From: Nonomuraea sp. NEAU-A123
GTDB lineage: Bacteria > Actinomycetota > Actinomycetes > Streptosporangiales > Streptosporangiaceae
DNA length: 64,000 bases
Direction: 5' to 3'
Assembly (NCBI RefSeq): GCF_018603905.1
Contig: NZ_JAHFZZ010000016.1
Span: forward strand, 124,001 to 188,000
Each line of letters begins with the position of its first letter. Position 1 is the first letter of the stretch. The notes below the pieces were generated by a model, which made no database searches, was not told the origin of the DNA, and saw only the letters and a program-made list of their open reading frames with translations. The position numbers and the translations under genes were made by a program. Positions 40,614 through 49,752 of this stretch are shown piece after piece.

Positions 40614-42414
40614 CCACCTTGCCGTTGACGTCGGCTACCAGGTAGCCCGAACGGTATTCGTCGCCCACGTAGACGAGCACCGTGTCGTGGCCGCCCACGA
40701 AGTCGAAGGAGGGGTCCACGACCAGGTAATGGGTGGTGGGCTTGCGTACGCCCAGATCCTTGTCCGCCTTGCGCAACAGGGCGGGGAGGGCGTCCCAGTT
40801 GAACTTGGCCAGATCCACCGGGGTCGTGGTCATGGTGCTGCCAGGGCCCTGGCGAGCGGCTTCGCCGTCGCGGTAGGTGAAGTTGTCGTAGATGCCCTTC
40901 TCGCCCTTGACCGGCGCCTGAGCGCTCGCGTACTCCGGGTAGACCACCAGCCGGACGACCTTGGTGCCGCCCATCACCGGCTTCAGCTTGGAGATGATGG
41001 TCCGCATCCCCGCCGGGGTCAGCAGGTTGCCCGGGTCGGCGGCCTCGGTGGGCTCGCTTGTGCTCTTCTTCGTGGATTTGGGGGTGGATCTGGTGGCGGA
41101 GCTGGTCGGCTGCCCGGACTTCTGTGACTGCGGATCGTCAGCGGCGTCGCCGTTCAGCGCGGGCAAGAACGTCCACACCAGCACGCCGACCACCACGACC
41201 ACGGCGGCGGACACCGCGACCACGGCCGGGTGCGCGCCGCGCCGCCGGCGACGGCGCGTGGTTCCGGTGACCGGGCGCGGGAGTGGCGGGCTGGTGTTCT
41301 GCTGGGGGTACTGCGGACCGGTGCCCAACTGCGGGCCCATGGCCGAGTACGGGCCCATGCCCGGCTGCGGACCCATACCCGGCTGCGAGCCCATGGCCGG
41401 TTGCGGGAACCGCGGGCCCGTGGGCGGCTGCTGGAAAGACGGGCCGGTGGGCGCGTGCGGGAACGACGGGCCAGTGGGCGCGTGCGGAAAGGACGGCCCG
41501 GTGTTCGGCTGCGAGAACGGCTGGCCGCTGTTCGGCTGCGCGAGTGGCGGGCCCGGGGCCCAGCCCGGCGGCGGGGGCATCGACGCGGGGGCGTCGGTCA
41601 CCGAGGCGAGCATGCGGTCAAACGTCTCGCCGTCCGGCCGGGCGGCCAGGTCGCGCGTGAGCACGTAGCCGAGCACGGGACCGAGCGCTCCCGCCCGCTG
41701 CGGCGGCGGCACGTCCTGGTTGAGCACCGCGGCCAGCGTCGCGAGCGTGGTGGCCCTGCGCAGCGGATGGCGGCCTTCGACCGCGACGTACAGCAGCATC
41801 CCCAGCGACCACAGGTCCGAGGCCGGGTCGCCCTCGTAGCCGTTGATGCGTTCCGGCGCGATGTACTCGGGCGAGCCGATGAACGAGCCGGTCGCCGTCA
41901 GGCTGGTGGACTCGCGGACCGCGGCGATGCCGAAGTCGGTGAGCACCGACCGTCCGTCCGGCCGCAGCAGGACGTTGGCGGGTTTGACGTCGCGGTGCTG
42001 GATGCCGACCGCGTGCGCGGCCCGCAGCGCGGACAGGATCTCGCGGCCGAGACGCGCGGTCTCCTGCGGCGTCATCGGGCCGCGTTCGAGGCGCTCCTGA
42101 AGAGAGCCGCCGGAGACCAGCTCCATGACGAGCCACGGGTAGCCGCTGTCGCCGTTATCCACGATGTGGTGGATGGTCACGACGTGCGGGTGGTTCAGCC
42201 GGGCCAGGGCGCGGGCCTCGCGGAGCACCCTGGCCCGCAGCTCGCGGGCGGCCTCGGGGTCGCGCTCGTCCATGTCGGGGTCGGGCGGCCGTACCTCCTT
42301 GAGCGCGACCTCCCGGTGCAGGGCCACGTCCCAGGCCCGCCAGACGAGGCCCATACCGCCGCCGCCGAGCCGTTCCACCAGCTCGAATCGGTCGTCGATC
42401 ACCCGTCTGCGCAT
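40594..42414 (-). CDS. Receptor-like Ser/Thr protein kinase
   Basis: The 606-residue protein has an N-terminal Hanks-type kinase domain (about 10-272): glycine loop ERLGGGGMGLVW, Lys39, catalytic HRDVKPANVLL (Asp142), TDFGIAA (Asp160) and SPEYIAPE. A Pro/Gln/Gly linker (about 280-380) contains tandem repeats of the GPSFPHAPT type. One membrane helix (about 397-420) follows a basic cluster (RRRRRR). The external domain (about 430-606) has a Ser/Thr/Lys-rich stalk and a globular part (LTPAGMRTIISKLKPVMGG, YVGDEYRSGYLVADVNG). No PASTA repeats are present. It phosphorylates unknown cytoplasmic targets in response to an unknown external cue. It overlaps the MFS 3' end by 20 bases. Confidence 0.92.
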   Translation of the reverse strand: MRRRVIDDRFELVERLGGGGMGLVWRAWDVALHREVALKEVRPPDPDMDERDPEAARELRARVLREARALARLNHPHVVTIHHIVDNGDSGYPWLVMELVSGGSLQERLERGPMTPQETARLGREILSALRAAHAVGIQHRDVKPANVLLRPDGRSVLTDFGIAAVRESTSLTATGSFIGSPEYIAPERINGYEGDPASDLWSLGMLLYVAVEGRHPLRRATTLATLAAVLNQDVPPPQRAGALGPVLGYVLTRDLAARPDGETFDRMLASVTDAPASMPPPPGWAPGPPLAQPNSGQPFSQPNTGPSFPHAPTGPSFPHAPTGPSFQQPPTGPRFPQPAMGSQPGMGPQPGMGPYSAMGPQLGTGPQYPQQNTSPPLPRPVTGTTRRRRRRGAHPAVVAVSAAVVVVVGVLVWTFLPALNGDAADDPQSQKSGQPTSSATRSTPKSTKKSTSEPTEAADPGNLLTPAGMRTIISKLKPVMGGTKVVRLVVYPEYASAQAPVKGEKGIYDNFTYRDGEAARQGPGSTMTTTPVDLAKFNWDALPALLRKADKDLGVRKPTTHYLVVDPSFDFVGGHDTVLVYVGDEYRSGYLVADVNGKVVKTNPA

Positions 42415-42497
42415 GCAGAGCAGCGTACGCTGTCGGCCTCGCCCAGGATGGACCGTCTCATATACAGATTTTTCCTGCTAACAGGCGTATGGGCCGC

Positions 42498-42638
42498 TCA
42501 ACCCGGCGCCTTGCGGCTGAGGTGCTCCCAGGCGCGGTACTCCTCTGTCCGGGCCTGCTCCATCTGCTGGACGAGGTCGTACGAGTGGCCGCCGACGATC
42601 AGCCGCAGCGGCGGGTCCGGAAGGTCGACCAGCTCCAT
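42498..42638 (-). pseudogene. C-terminal remnant of a short-chain dehydrogenase (SDR)
   Basis: The minus-strand frame ends with MELVDLPDPPLRLIVGG then SYDLVQQMEQARTEEYRAWEHLS, 46 residues that match the C-terminus of classical SDR oxidoreductases (DPPLRLLLG and the final WE..S motif). No Rossmann fold or YxxxK region exists upstream in any frame: beyond 42640 the DNA encodes a TetR remnant on the other strand. About 230 residues of the enzyme are missing. It therefore cannot function. Confidence 0.75.
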
Positions 42639-42654
42639 GATGACGGGTGCGGCC

Positions 42655-43077
42655 GTGATCTTCGACTCGTTCCTGGCGCTCAGCGAGGGGGCCGAAGGTC
42701 TCGCGCTACCCGACACGGGCGACATCGAAGCCGACCTCAAGACCGTCATGCGCGCGACCGTCGCCGAGTTCGCCGACCCCGGCTTCGAGGCGCCGATCCG
42801 GGCGCTCAACTCGGAGATCATCAACGATCCGGAGCTCGCCGCCCAATACCGCGAGAAGCTGGCCGGCCCCGTGGACGAGGCCAAGAAGGCCCGGCTGCGG
42901 AGCGCGCAGCGGGCGGGTCAGTTCGCCGCGGACGCCGACCTCGACCTCGCGCTCGAACTGCTGTACGCCCCCCTTTACCAGCGCTGGCTGCACCGCTCCG
43001 GGCCGCTCACGCCTGACTACGCCGACGCCCTGGTGGCGCTCACCCTCAGGGCGTTCGCCCCTGAGCCCAAGGCGTAG
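42655..43077 (+). pseudogene. C-terminal remnant of a TetR-family regulator
   Basis: The plus-strand frame encodes 140 residues (VIFDSFLALSEGAEGLALPDTGDIEADLKTVMRAT..., ending YADALVALTLRAFAPEPKA with DPELAAQYREKL and LELLYAPLYQRWLH) that match the ligand-binding domain of TetR regulators. The N-terminal HTH (about 60 residues) is absent; upstream the frame runs into the SDR remnant and a shadow of the kinase gene. Without its HTH it cannot bind DNA as a normal TetR. A short protein could still start at GTG 42655. Confidence 0.75.
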
Positions 43078-43086
43078 TGCGGGCCC

Positions 43087-44997
43087 TCAGCCGACGTGGA
43101 CGTGCGGTCTGCGTTCGAGGTCCGGCTCGGCCTTGCGGAGGACCTCGCGAGTCAGCGCCGGTACGTCGCCACCGCCGAAGACCAGGTACCGCAGCATCGC
43201 CACGATCGGGTTGCCCTCGGCCCAGTGGAAGTAGATGTGCGGAGCGCCGCCGGTGCGGTCACGCAGGTAGATCAGGAGGGCGGCCAGCGCGTTGGCCACG
43301 GCCGAGCTCTCGATGGTGAGGATCTGGTGGCCGTACCGCTCCTCGCCCTTGACCCGCAGCTCGGTCTCGAACTCCGACGCGTCCGGCACCGACACCTCGA
43401 CGAACAGGACCGGCTCGGAGCTGCGCAGCCGGTGGTTGATCCACGTCTCGCGCAGCTTGTCGTTGTACTCGTTCTGGTCACGCTGGTGCGGCTCGTTCGC
43501 GATCACGTGGATCTCACCGCACGCGTCATTGACGAACTCCTCCGCCAGCGGGTCCAGGTGCACCTGGGTGACCCGCAGCTCGGTGGAGCGCGTCGCCCGC
43601 GAGATCAGCGACGTGACGATGATGGCGGCGATGAAGAACGAGGCGATCTTCACGCCGTCCGGCCGCTCGAAGACGTTGTCGACCAGCGTGTAGGCCAGCA
43701 CGGCCGCGATGACGCCGAACCCCGCCGTCGCCCGGTGCTGCCTCTTGGTCCGCGCCGACAGCGTCACCGCGACCGCCGCCGACAGCATGAGCACCAGCAC
43801 CCCGGTGGCGTACGCGCCGCCCTGGGCGTCGACGTCGGCGTGGAAGATGATCGTGATGGCGAACCCGATGGCGGAGAAGCCCAGCACGAGTGGCCGCACG
43901 GCCCCGGTCCACTCCGGCGCCATGCCGTACCGGGGCAGGTATCGCGGCACCAGGTTGATCAGGCCCGCCATCGCCGAGGCCCCGGCGAACCAGAGGATCG
44001 CGATCGTGCTGACGTCGTAGACGGTGCCGAACCAGTTGCCCAAGTACTGGTGGGCCAGGTAAGCGAGCGCGCGCCCGTTGGCCTTGCCCCCCTCCCCGAA
44101 CTCCTGGTGCGGGATGAGCACGGTGGTCACGAAGCTGGAGAAGATCAGGAACACGCTCATGATCAGCGCCGCGACCGTCAGCAGCCGCCTGGTCCCCGCG
44201 ATCCGCCGCGGGATGTCACCCTTGACCACCGGCATCACCGCCACGCCGGTCTCGAACCCGGACATGCCCAGCGCGAGCTTGGGCATCACCAGCAGCGACA
44301 ACCCGATCATCGCCAGCGGGCTGCGGTAACTCGTGCTCAGGGCCTGCTTCCAGTCCACGACCACCCCTGGCGCCTCCAGCACGTGCGCGATCGCGGTGCT
44401 CACCACCACCGCGTTCAGCCCGAGATAGACGAAGACGAGCAGGACGGCGATGCCGATCGCCTCGCTGAACCCCATCAGGAACACCCCGCCGAGCAGCGCC
44501 AGCAGCACCAGCGTGACGATCACCCGCTGTCCGGCCAGGAAGTCGGGCACGAACGGGTTCTCCAGCAGGTGCGCGGTCGCGTCGGCGGCCGACAGCGTCA
44601 TCGTGATCACGAAGTCGGTGGCCGCGAACCCGAGCAGGGCCAGCACGAAGAACTTGCCCCACCACTGCGGCGCCAGCTTCTCCAGCATCGCGATCGAGCC
44701 CTGCCCGTACGGGCTCTCCTCGGCCACCCGCCGATAGACCGGCAGCACGCCGAACAACGTCAGGGCCACCAGGAACAGCGTGGCCAGCGGCGACAGCAGC
44801 CCGGCCGCCAGCGCGGCGATGCCCGGCTGGTAGCCCAGCGTGGAGAAGTAGTCCACACCGGTCAGGCACATCACCCGCCACCACGAGTGCTTCACGTGCG
44901 GGCCGTGCTCGATCTGCGTGCGGTCGGTCTGCAGCCCTTCCAGGAGCCACGACCGCAGCGTCCCCTCGGTAGCGACCGGCCGTTTCGCCAGCACCAT
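43087..44997 (-). CDS. APC-superfamily permease with large cytoplasmic C-terminus
   Basis: The 636-residue protein has about 12 membrane helices (from about residue 45 to 480) of the APC amino-acid permease type: CLTGVDYFSTLGYQPGIAALAAGLLSPLATL opens the bundle, with MGFSEAIGIAVLLVFVYLGLN and GMSGFETGVAVMPVVKGD in helices 5-6. The last 150 residues are soluble (QVHLDPLAEEFVNDACGEIHVI, YGHQILTIESSAVANALAALLIYLRD) and may regulate transport. Substrate could be amino acids or K+; the sequence does not decide. ATG at 44997 is preferred because GGAGG lies nine bases upstream, and a GTG three codons earlier is too close to that site. Confidence 0.82.
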   Translation of the reverse strand: MVLAKRPVATEGTLRSWLLEGLQTDRTQIEHGPHVKHSWWRVMCLTGVDYFSTLGYQPGIAALAAGLLSPLATLFLVALTLFGVLPVYRRVAEESPYGQGSIAMLEKLAPQWWGKFFVLALLGFAATDFVITMTLSAADATAHLLENPFVPDFLAGQRVIVTLVLLALLGGVFLMGFSEAIGIAVLLVFVYLGLNAVVVSTAIAHVLEAPGVVVDWKQALSTSYRSPLAMIGLSLLVMPKLALGMSGFETGVAVMPVVKGDIPRRIAGTRRLLTVAALIMSVFLIFSSFVTTVLIPHQEFGEGGKANGRALAYLAHQYLGNWFGTVYDVSTIAILWFAGASAMAGLINLVPRYLPRYGMAPEWTGAVRPLVLGFSAIGFAITIIFHADVDAQGGAYATGVLVLMLSAAVAVTLSARTKRQHRATAGFGVIAAVLAYTLVDNVFERPDGVKIASFFIAAIIVTSLISRATRSTELRVTQVHLDPLAEEFVNDACGEIHVIANEPHQRDQNEYNDKLRETWINHRLRSSEPVLFVEVSVPDASEFETELRVKGEERYGHQILTIESSAVANALAALLIYLRDRTGGAPHIYFHWAEGNPIVAMLRYLVFGGGDVPALTREVLRKAEPDLERRPHVHVG

Positions 44998-45322
44998 CCC
45001 GGCCACCCTCCATCAACATCGCGCACTAGGCACACTAGTGAGGAGAGATGGGTGTTTTGCCTGGTGAGGGCGTCAAGAAAACGTATATATCGCGGCCGGA
45101 AACCTATCAAGCCGAATGTGAAAATAACAGCCGCCGCGACGCTCCGCCCACCGAGCCACTCCGCCCCGCATGAGCTGGCACTTCACCCCTATGGCCGCCC
45201 CTCGGCCCCAGCGGGATGTTACGAGATAAGGCTCCTTGTAACGCTGGACAGCGTGAGAATCACATGTCAATGTTAGGTCGCGTTATGCCCTCCGCTTCGC
45301 GGAAACCCCCTCCGGAGACGCC
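44998..45322. other. Non-coding region between divergent permease and DeoR genes
   Basis: These 325 bases contain no convincing gene. They are more A/T-rich than the flanks, especially 45070-45130. Next to the permease start is a repeated CACTAG (45023-45039 region). Before the DeoR gene lies an interrupted repeat GTTAC (45218-45222) with GTAAC (45238-45242), a weak operator candidate. A 65-codon minus-strand frame (45073-45270) lacks a ribosome site and protein-like composition. I see no known riboswitch. Confidence 0.5.
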
Positions 45323-46138
45323 ATGATGACCGACGACAAGGAGCCCCGGCAGGGACCCGCGCGGCGGCAGCAGGCCATCGCGGAGCGGATCCACGCCAAG
45401 GGCGAGCTCGCGGCCGCCGAGCTGGCCGAACTGTTCCAGGTCAGCGTGATGACGATCCACCGCGATCTCAACGAGCTGGAACGCCAGGGGATCGTACGCA
45501 AGCTGCGCGGCGGCGTCACGGCGCAGCCGTCCAGCGTCTTCGAGAGCAACGTCGCCTTCCGCGAGAAGTCGATGCGCAGGGAGAAGGACGCGATCGCCGC
45601 CAGGGCGGTGGAGCTGGTCGAGCCCGGCATGGCCGTCATACTCGACGACTCCACCACCAGCCTGGCGCTGGCCAGGAAGCTGGAGCCGCTGGCGCCGCTG
45701 ACCGTCGTCACCAACTTCCTGACGACGATCGAGCTGGTCGCCGGCATGTCCGGCATCCGGCTGATCGCGCTGGGCGGCGACTACGACGTGCTGCACAACT
45801 CCTTCCTCGGCGTCTCCTGCACCGACGCGGTCGCGGCCCTGCAGGCGGACCTGTGCTTCGTCTCCACCTCGGCGGTGACCGGCGAGTACGCCTACCACCA
45901 GGAGCAGCACATCGTGCCGGTGAAACGGGCGATGCTCGCCTCCGCGACCCGCAGCGTGCTGCTGATCGACCACACCAAACTGGCCAGAACCGCGCTGTAC
46001 CGGGTCACGAACCTCCGGACGTTCGACCATGTCATCGTGGACGGCGGGGCCCGGCCGGAGGCGCTGTCCGACCTCGACGAGCTGAACCTGTCCTACGACG
46101 TGGTGGCCGTGGCCACCTCCCCTTTGGAGCTGCCATGA
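45323..46138 (+). CDS. DeoR-family transcriptional regulator (first copy)
   Basis: The 271-residue protein has a DeoR winged HTH at about 15-70 (RRQQAIAERIHAKGELAAAELAELF, then VSVMTIHRDLNELERQGIVRKLRGG) and a sugar-phosphate-sensing DeoRC domain at about 85-260 with ILDDSTTSLALARKLE, LTVVTNFL, LIALGGDY, FVSTSAV and LIDHTKLARTALYRV. The Asp and Lys of the last motif are typical ligand residues. Its stop overlaps the start of the GH106-like gene by four bases, so it is the operon's own regulator. It is closely similar to the second DeoR protein at 52185-52973. Confidence 0.9.
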   Translation: MMTDDKEPRQGPARRQQAIAERIHAKGELAAAELAELFQVSVMTIHRDLNELERQGIVRKLRGGVTAQPSSVFESNVAFREKSMRREKDAIAARAVELVEPGMAVILDDSTTSLALARKLEPLAPLTVVTNFLTTIELVAGMSGIRLIALGGDYDVLHNSFLGVSCTDAVAALQADLCFVSTSAVTGEYAYHQEQHIVPVKRAMLASATRSVLLIDHTKLARTALYRVTNLRTFDHVIVDGGARPEALSDLDELNLSYDVVAVATSPLELP

Positions 46139-49100
46139 CCCTGCCGGCCGAGCTTGCCGACATCCTGCGTCACCCGCCCCGGGCGTACTCCCCCGCGGCC
46201 ATCTGGTGGTGGAGCGGCGAGCGGTTGAGACACGACCGGCTGCGCTGGCAACTGGAGCGGTTCGCCGAGGGCGGCGTGTGGAACCTCGTGATACTCAACC
46301 TGGCGCCGTCGGGACCGATGTTCGGCTCGGACGCCGACGACCCGCCGTTCTTCTCCGAGGAGTGGTGGACCCTGCTGGAGCAGGTGTGCGCCGACGCCGA
46401 GGAGCTGGGGATCTCCCTGTGGTTCTACGACCAGCTTGGCTTCTCGGGCGCCGACCTCCAGGCCCGGCTGGTCAGCGAGGAGCCCCGCTTCGCCGGCCGG
46501 TGGCTGTCTCCTGACGGCTCGGTGACCACCCGCGGCTTCGACTACCTGTCCGCCGAGGCGTGCGCGACGCTGATCGACCGGGTGCACGGCGAGTTCGAGC
46601 GCCGGGTGGGGCACCGGCTGGGCGGGGTCATCGCCGGTTCCTTCCAGGACGAGCTGCCCTCGCTCCCCACCTGGTCCGACACCTTCGCCGTGGAGTTCGA
46701 GAAGCGCCGGGGCTACGATCTCACCCCCCACCTGCCGCTGCTGTGGGCGGACGGTCCGGGCGCGGGCGAGGTCCGCCGTGACTACCAGCGCACCCGGGCC
46801 GAGCTGGCGGAGGAGGCGTTCTTCCGCCCGCTCGCCGCCTGGCACGACCGCCACGGCCTGCTGAGCGGCTGCGACCAGCAGGATCCCGCCCGCGGCGGGT
46901 ACCCGGTGGAGGGCGTCCAGTTGTACGCCGACTACCCGCGCACCCACCGCTGGTTCAGCGCACCGGGCTCCGACCACCACGGTGACGCGCGGGTGCACTC
47001 CTCGCTGGCCCACCTGTACGACCGGCCGCGCACCTGGATCGAGGCGTTCCACTCCAGCGGCTGGGGCGGCACGCTGGAGGAGACCTTCGACTGGCTGCTC
47101 CCCTGGCTGCGGGCCGGAGCCACGCTCTACAACCCGCACGCCGTCTACTACACGACCAAGGCCGGGTGGTGGGAGTGGGCGCCGCCGTCCACGGACTGGC
47201 GCCAGCCGTACTGGCGGCACCACCGCGTCTTCGCCGACGCCGTCACCCGGCTGTGCGCGATCCTTTCGCTGGGCCGGCACGCCTGTGACCTGGCGGTCCT
47301 CATGCCCACCGCGACCGCCCAGGCGAGCACCCGGCTCGACGGGGTGGCGGCGGAGGCCGCGCGGGCGCAGGAGGTCTACCGCGAGATCGTGGGCGAGATG
47401 GCGTGGTTCCGGATGGTGCCCGGCGTCCTGGACCGGCTCGGCCTGGACGCCGACGTGATCGACGACGACTCGCTCCAGCGAGCCACCGTCAGGCCTGGCA
47501 CGGGTGGGACCCGGCTGGAGGTCGCGGACGAGTCCTATGCCGTGATCGTGCTGCCCGCGTGCGTCACGCTCGATCCGGCCACGGAAGCGGCGCTCGTGGC
47601 GTTCGTCGACAAGGGCGGGCTGGTCGTCGCCGTCGGCGCGCGCCCCGACGGCCCGCTGCGTTCGCGCGTCCGCTTCGCCGCGACGACGGCCGACCTCGGC
47701 CCGCTGCTGTCGCCGCTGCGCCGGGTCGAGGCGCCGGTCCCCCCGCTGGTACGGGAGTTCGACGGGACCACCATCGTCTACCTCCAGGCCACCTTCCCCA
47801 TGGCGAGCCGGGTGTCGGTCGAACGGCCCGACGACCGCGGCGCCGACCAGGGCTGGGACTCGGCCACCATCGACTTCGACGCCGGCCGGTACGCCGCCGA
47901 GATGCCGGTGCGGGTGCGCGGCGTCTCGGGGACGCCGCTGCTGGTGGACCCGTTCGGGGGTGGCGTGCGCGCGTTGCCGTACACGGTGGAGGGCGAGCAC
48001 ACCGAGGTCGTCGTGCCGTTCGACGCCGGTCCCGCCGCGCTGCTCGTCTTCACCGGCGAGCAGGTGGCGACGCCCGAACCGGCCGCGCCCCCGACGCGGG
48101 AGCTCGATCTCGGCACCGGCTGGGAGATGGAGCTCGTACCCACTCTGGACGACACCTGGGGCGACCTCGGCCACTCCGGGCCGGTCCTGCACCGCTGGGA
48201 GGTCGAGCACCGCGTGGACGGGTTGAGGTGGCAGCCCGCGTACGCGACGTACGGGTCGCACGGCAGCTCGCGGATCGACGGTGGCGAGTGGCGGCCCGTG
48301 GTGTTCTCGACCTCGCGCGGCATCAGGAAGGACCCCATCCACCGCCGCACCCTCGGGCCCAAGGGGCACGTGCCGGAGGAGTTCCTGGACTTCGGCGAGG
48401 TGGCCATGGGGAAGAGCGCCTGGTTCAGAACCGAGCTGACCGTGCCGGAGCACGGGTTCCTCGCCATCGGCGCCGCGGCCGCCAAGGCGGTGCGGATCGA
48501 CGACCGTGACGTCGAGCTGGACGACAGGGGCTACCTGGCACTCGCCCGCCGGCCGCTCTCGCCCGGCAGCCACCTGCTGGAGGTCCGGCTGGTGCCCGAG
48601 GACGACGGGTGGCTGCGCGCGCACGTCGCCGTCGTGACCAGCCCCGAGCACTACCTGCGCCCGGAGTGGATCACCGGTCCAGCGGGGCCGGCCGAGCTGA
48701 CCGCCGTGTTCACGCCGAAGGGCACGGTGCTCCAGGTGGCCTCGATGACGGCCTGCCAGGTGCTGGTCAACGGGGTGGAGATGGGCCGGCAGGGCGGGTT
48801 CGACCCGTACGCCGACGAGCGCAAGCCCCGGGTGCGCCGCTACAACCTGGCCGGCGTCCTGCGGCCCGGCGCGAACGAGGTGACCATCCGTGTGGGGGAC
48901 GGCGCCGAGCCGGTCCTGGTCGACGGCTGCGTCACCTCCGGGCCCGGCTGGTGGGCGGTGCACGACGGCGAGCGCGCCCAGGCCGAGACCCGCAGGACGC
49001 AGTACCACGACCCCGCCGCCCTGCACCTGCCGCGCCGCCCGCACCCGCTCCCCGGCACCGCCTGGCTGTCAGGGGACGACCCGGACAACTCCGCGTCGCC

Positions 49101-49734
49101 GATCGTGCTGCCGGTCGTGATGGCCGAGGAGGGTACGGCGGGGCGCGTCGAGTGGCTGCGCTTCGAGGTCCCGGCGGGCGCGACCGCCCTCCGGGTGCCG
49201 TTGCGCGGCACGGCCGAGCTGCTGATCGACGGGAAGACGGTGGCGGAGGGCGCCGGCTGTCTGGGGGCGTCCCTCGACGGGCGGGCCGGGCCGCGCGAGG
49301 CCCTGCTGCGTGTGGTGACCGAGGCCGGGCACACCGGCGGCGCCATACTCACCGGACCGATCGAGATCGAGACCGGCCCCGGCCCGATCGAGCTGGGCGA
49401 CTGGGAGCGGGCCGGCCTGCCGGAGTACAGCGGCGGCGTCCGCTACCGCCGCACCGTGCGGCTCGACGAGCGCCCGGACACCGGCCTCATGGACCTCGGC
49501 CGGGTGCGCGGCACCGCGGAGGTGCGGGTCAACGGCCGCTCGTGCGGGATCAGGGTGTGCTCGCCGTACCGGTTCGACGTCGGCGCGGCGCTGCGGGCCG
49601 GTGAGAACACGGTCGAGGTCGAGGTGTACGGCACACTCGCGCCGCATCTCGACGCGGTCAGCCCCACGCACTTCGTCTTCCCGGGACAGCGGGTGAGCGG
49701 CCTGTACGGTCCGGCACGCCTGCTGCTCGGCTAG
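46135..49734 (+). CDS. GH106-like glycoside hydrolase (probable alpha-L-rhamnosidase)
   Basis: The 1199-residue protein looks like a GH106-type enzyme. The N-terminal barrel opens PRAYSPAAIWWWSGERLRHDRLRWQLERFAEGGVWNLVILNLAPSG, in which the WWW and Gly-Gly-Val elements are typical; GISLWFYDQLGF and GSFQDELPSL follow, with candidate catalytic acids in the latter. Further barrel elements are EAFHSSGWGGTLEETFDWLLPWLRAGATLYNPHAVYYTT. The last 500 residues are beta-sandwich modules, ending with a galactose-binding-like module (RYRRTVRLDERPDTG, LDLGRVRGTAEVRVNGR). There is no signal peptide, so it would act on imported oligosaccharides. It is coupled to the DeoR gene. Rhamnosidase activity is likely but not proven by sequence. 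Confidence 0.72.
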   Translation: MTLPAELADILRHPPRAYSPAAIWWWSGERLRHDRLRWQLERFAEGGVWNLVILNLAPSGPMFGSDADDPPFFSEEWWTLLEQVCADAEELGISLWFYDQLGFSGADLQARLVSEEPRFAGRWLSPDGSVTTRGFDYLSAEACATLIDRVHGEFERRVGHRLGGVIAGSFQDELPSLPTWSDTFAVEFEKRRGYDLTPHLPLLWADGPGAGEVRRDYQRTRAELAEEAFFRPLAAWHDRHGLLSGCDQQDPARGGYPVEGVQLYADYPRTHRWFSAPGSDHHGDARVHSSLAHLYDRPRTWIEAFHSSGWGGTLEETFDWLLPWLRAGATLYNPHAVYYTTKAGWWEWAPPSTDWRQPYWRHHRVFADAVTRLCAILSLGRHACDLAVLMPTATAQASTRLDGVAAEAARAQEVYREIVGEMAWFRMVPGVLDRLGLDADVIDDDSLQRATVRPGTGGTRLEVADESYAVIVLPACVTLDPATEAALVAFVDKGGLVVAVGARPDGPLRSRVRFAATTADLGPLLSPLRRVEAPVPPLVREFDGTTIVYLQATFPMASRVSVERPDDRGADQGWDSATIDFDAGRYAAEMPVRVRGVSGTPLLVDPFGGGVRALPYTVEGEHTEVVVPFDAGPAALLVFTGEQVATPEPAAPPTRELDLGTGWEMELVPTLDDTWGDLGHSGPVLHRWEVEHRVDGLRWQPAYATYGSHGSSRIDGGEWRPVVFSTSRGIRKDPIHRRTLGPKGHVPEEFLDFGEVAMGKSAWFRTELTVPEHGFLAIGAAAAKAVRIDDRDVELDDRGYLALARRPLSPGSHLLEVRLVPEDDGWLRAHVAVVTSPEHYLRPEWITGPAGPAELTAVFTPKGTVLQVASMTACQVLVNGVEMGRQGGFDPYADERKPRVRRYNLAGVLRPGANEVTIRVGDGAEPVLVDGCVTSGPGWWAVHDGERAQAETRRTQYHDPAALHLPRRPHPLPGTAWLSGDDPDNSASPIVLPVVMAEEGTAGRVEWLRFEVPAGATALRVPLRGTAELLIDGKTVAEGAGCLGASLDGRAGPREALLRVVTEAGHTGGAILTGPIEIETGPGPIELGDWERAGLPEYSGGVRYRRTVRLDERPDTGLMDLGRVRGTAEVRVNGRSCGIRVCSPYRFDVGAALRAGENTVEVEVYGTLAPHLDAVSPTHFVFPGQRVSGLYGPARLLLG

Positions 49735-49752
49735 GCGCGCCCGCGACTCCCG

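Noticed and set aside
44998..45060. c-di-AMP riboswitch before the APC permease
   Set aside because: The leader on the minus strand is too short and lacks the conserved core I would expect.
45073..45270. 65-codon minus-strand frame in the permease-DeoR intergenic region
   Set aside because: No ribosome site, no family character and poor codon third-position GC compared with its neighbours.
45261..45280. Possible third copy of the 13-bp motif before the first DeoR gene
   Set aside because: ACATGTCAATGTT resembles the motif only if gaps are allowed; the ungapped match is poor.
46093..49044. 983-codon open frame on the minus strand opposite the GH106-like gene
   Set aside because: It is a GC-skew shadow: the composition is Arg/Gly/Pro/His/Val-rich with no domain, and the plus-strand frame is a clear, coupled enzyme gene.
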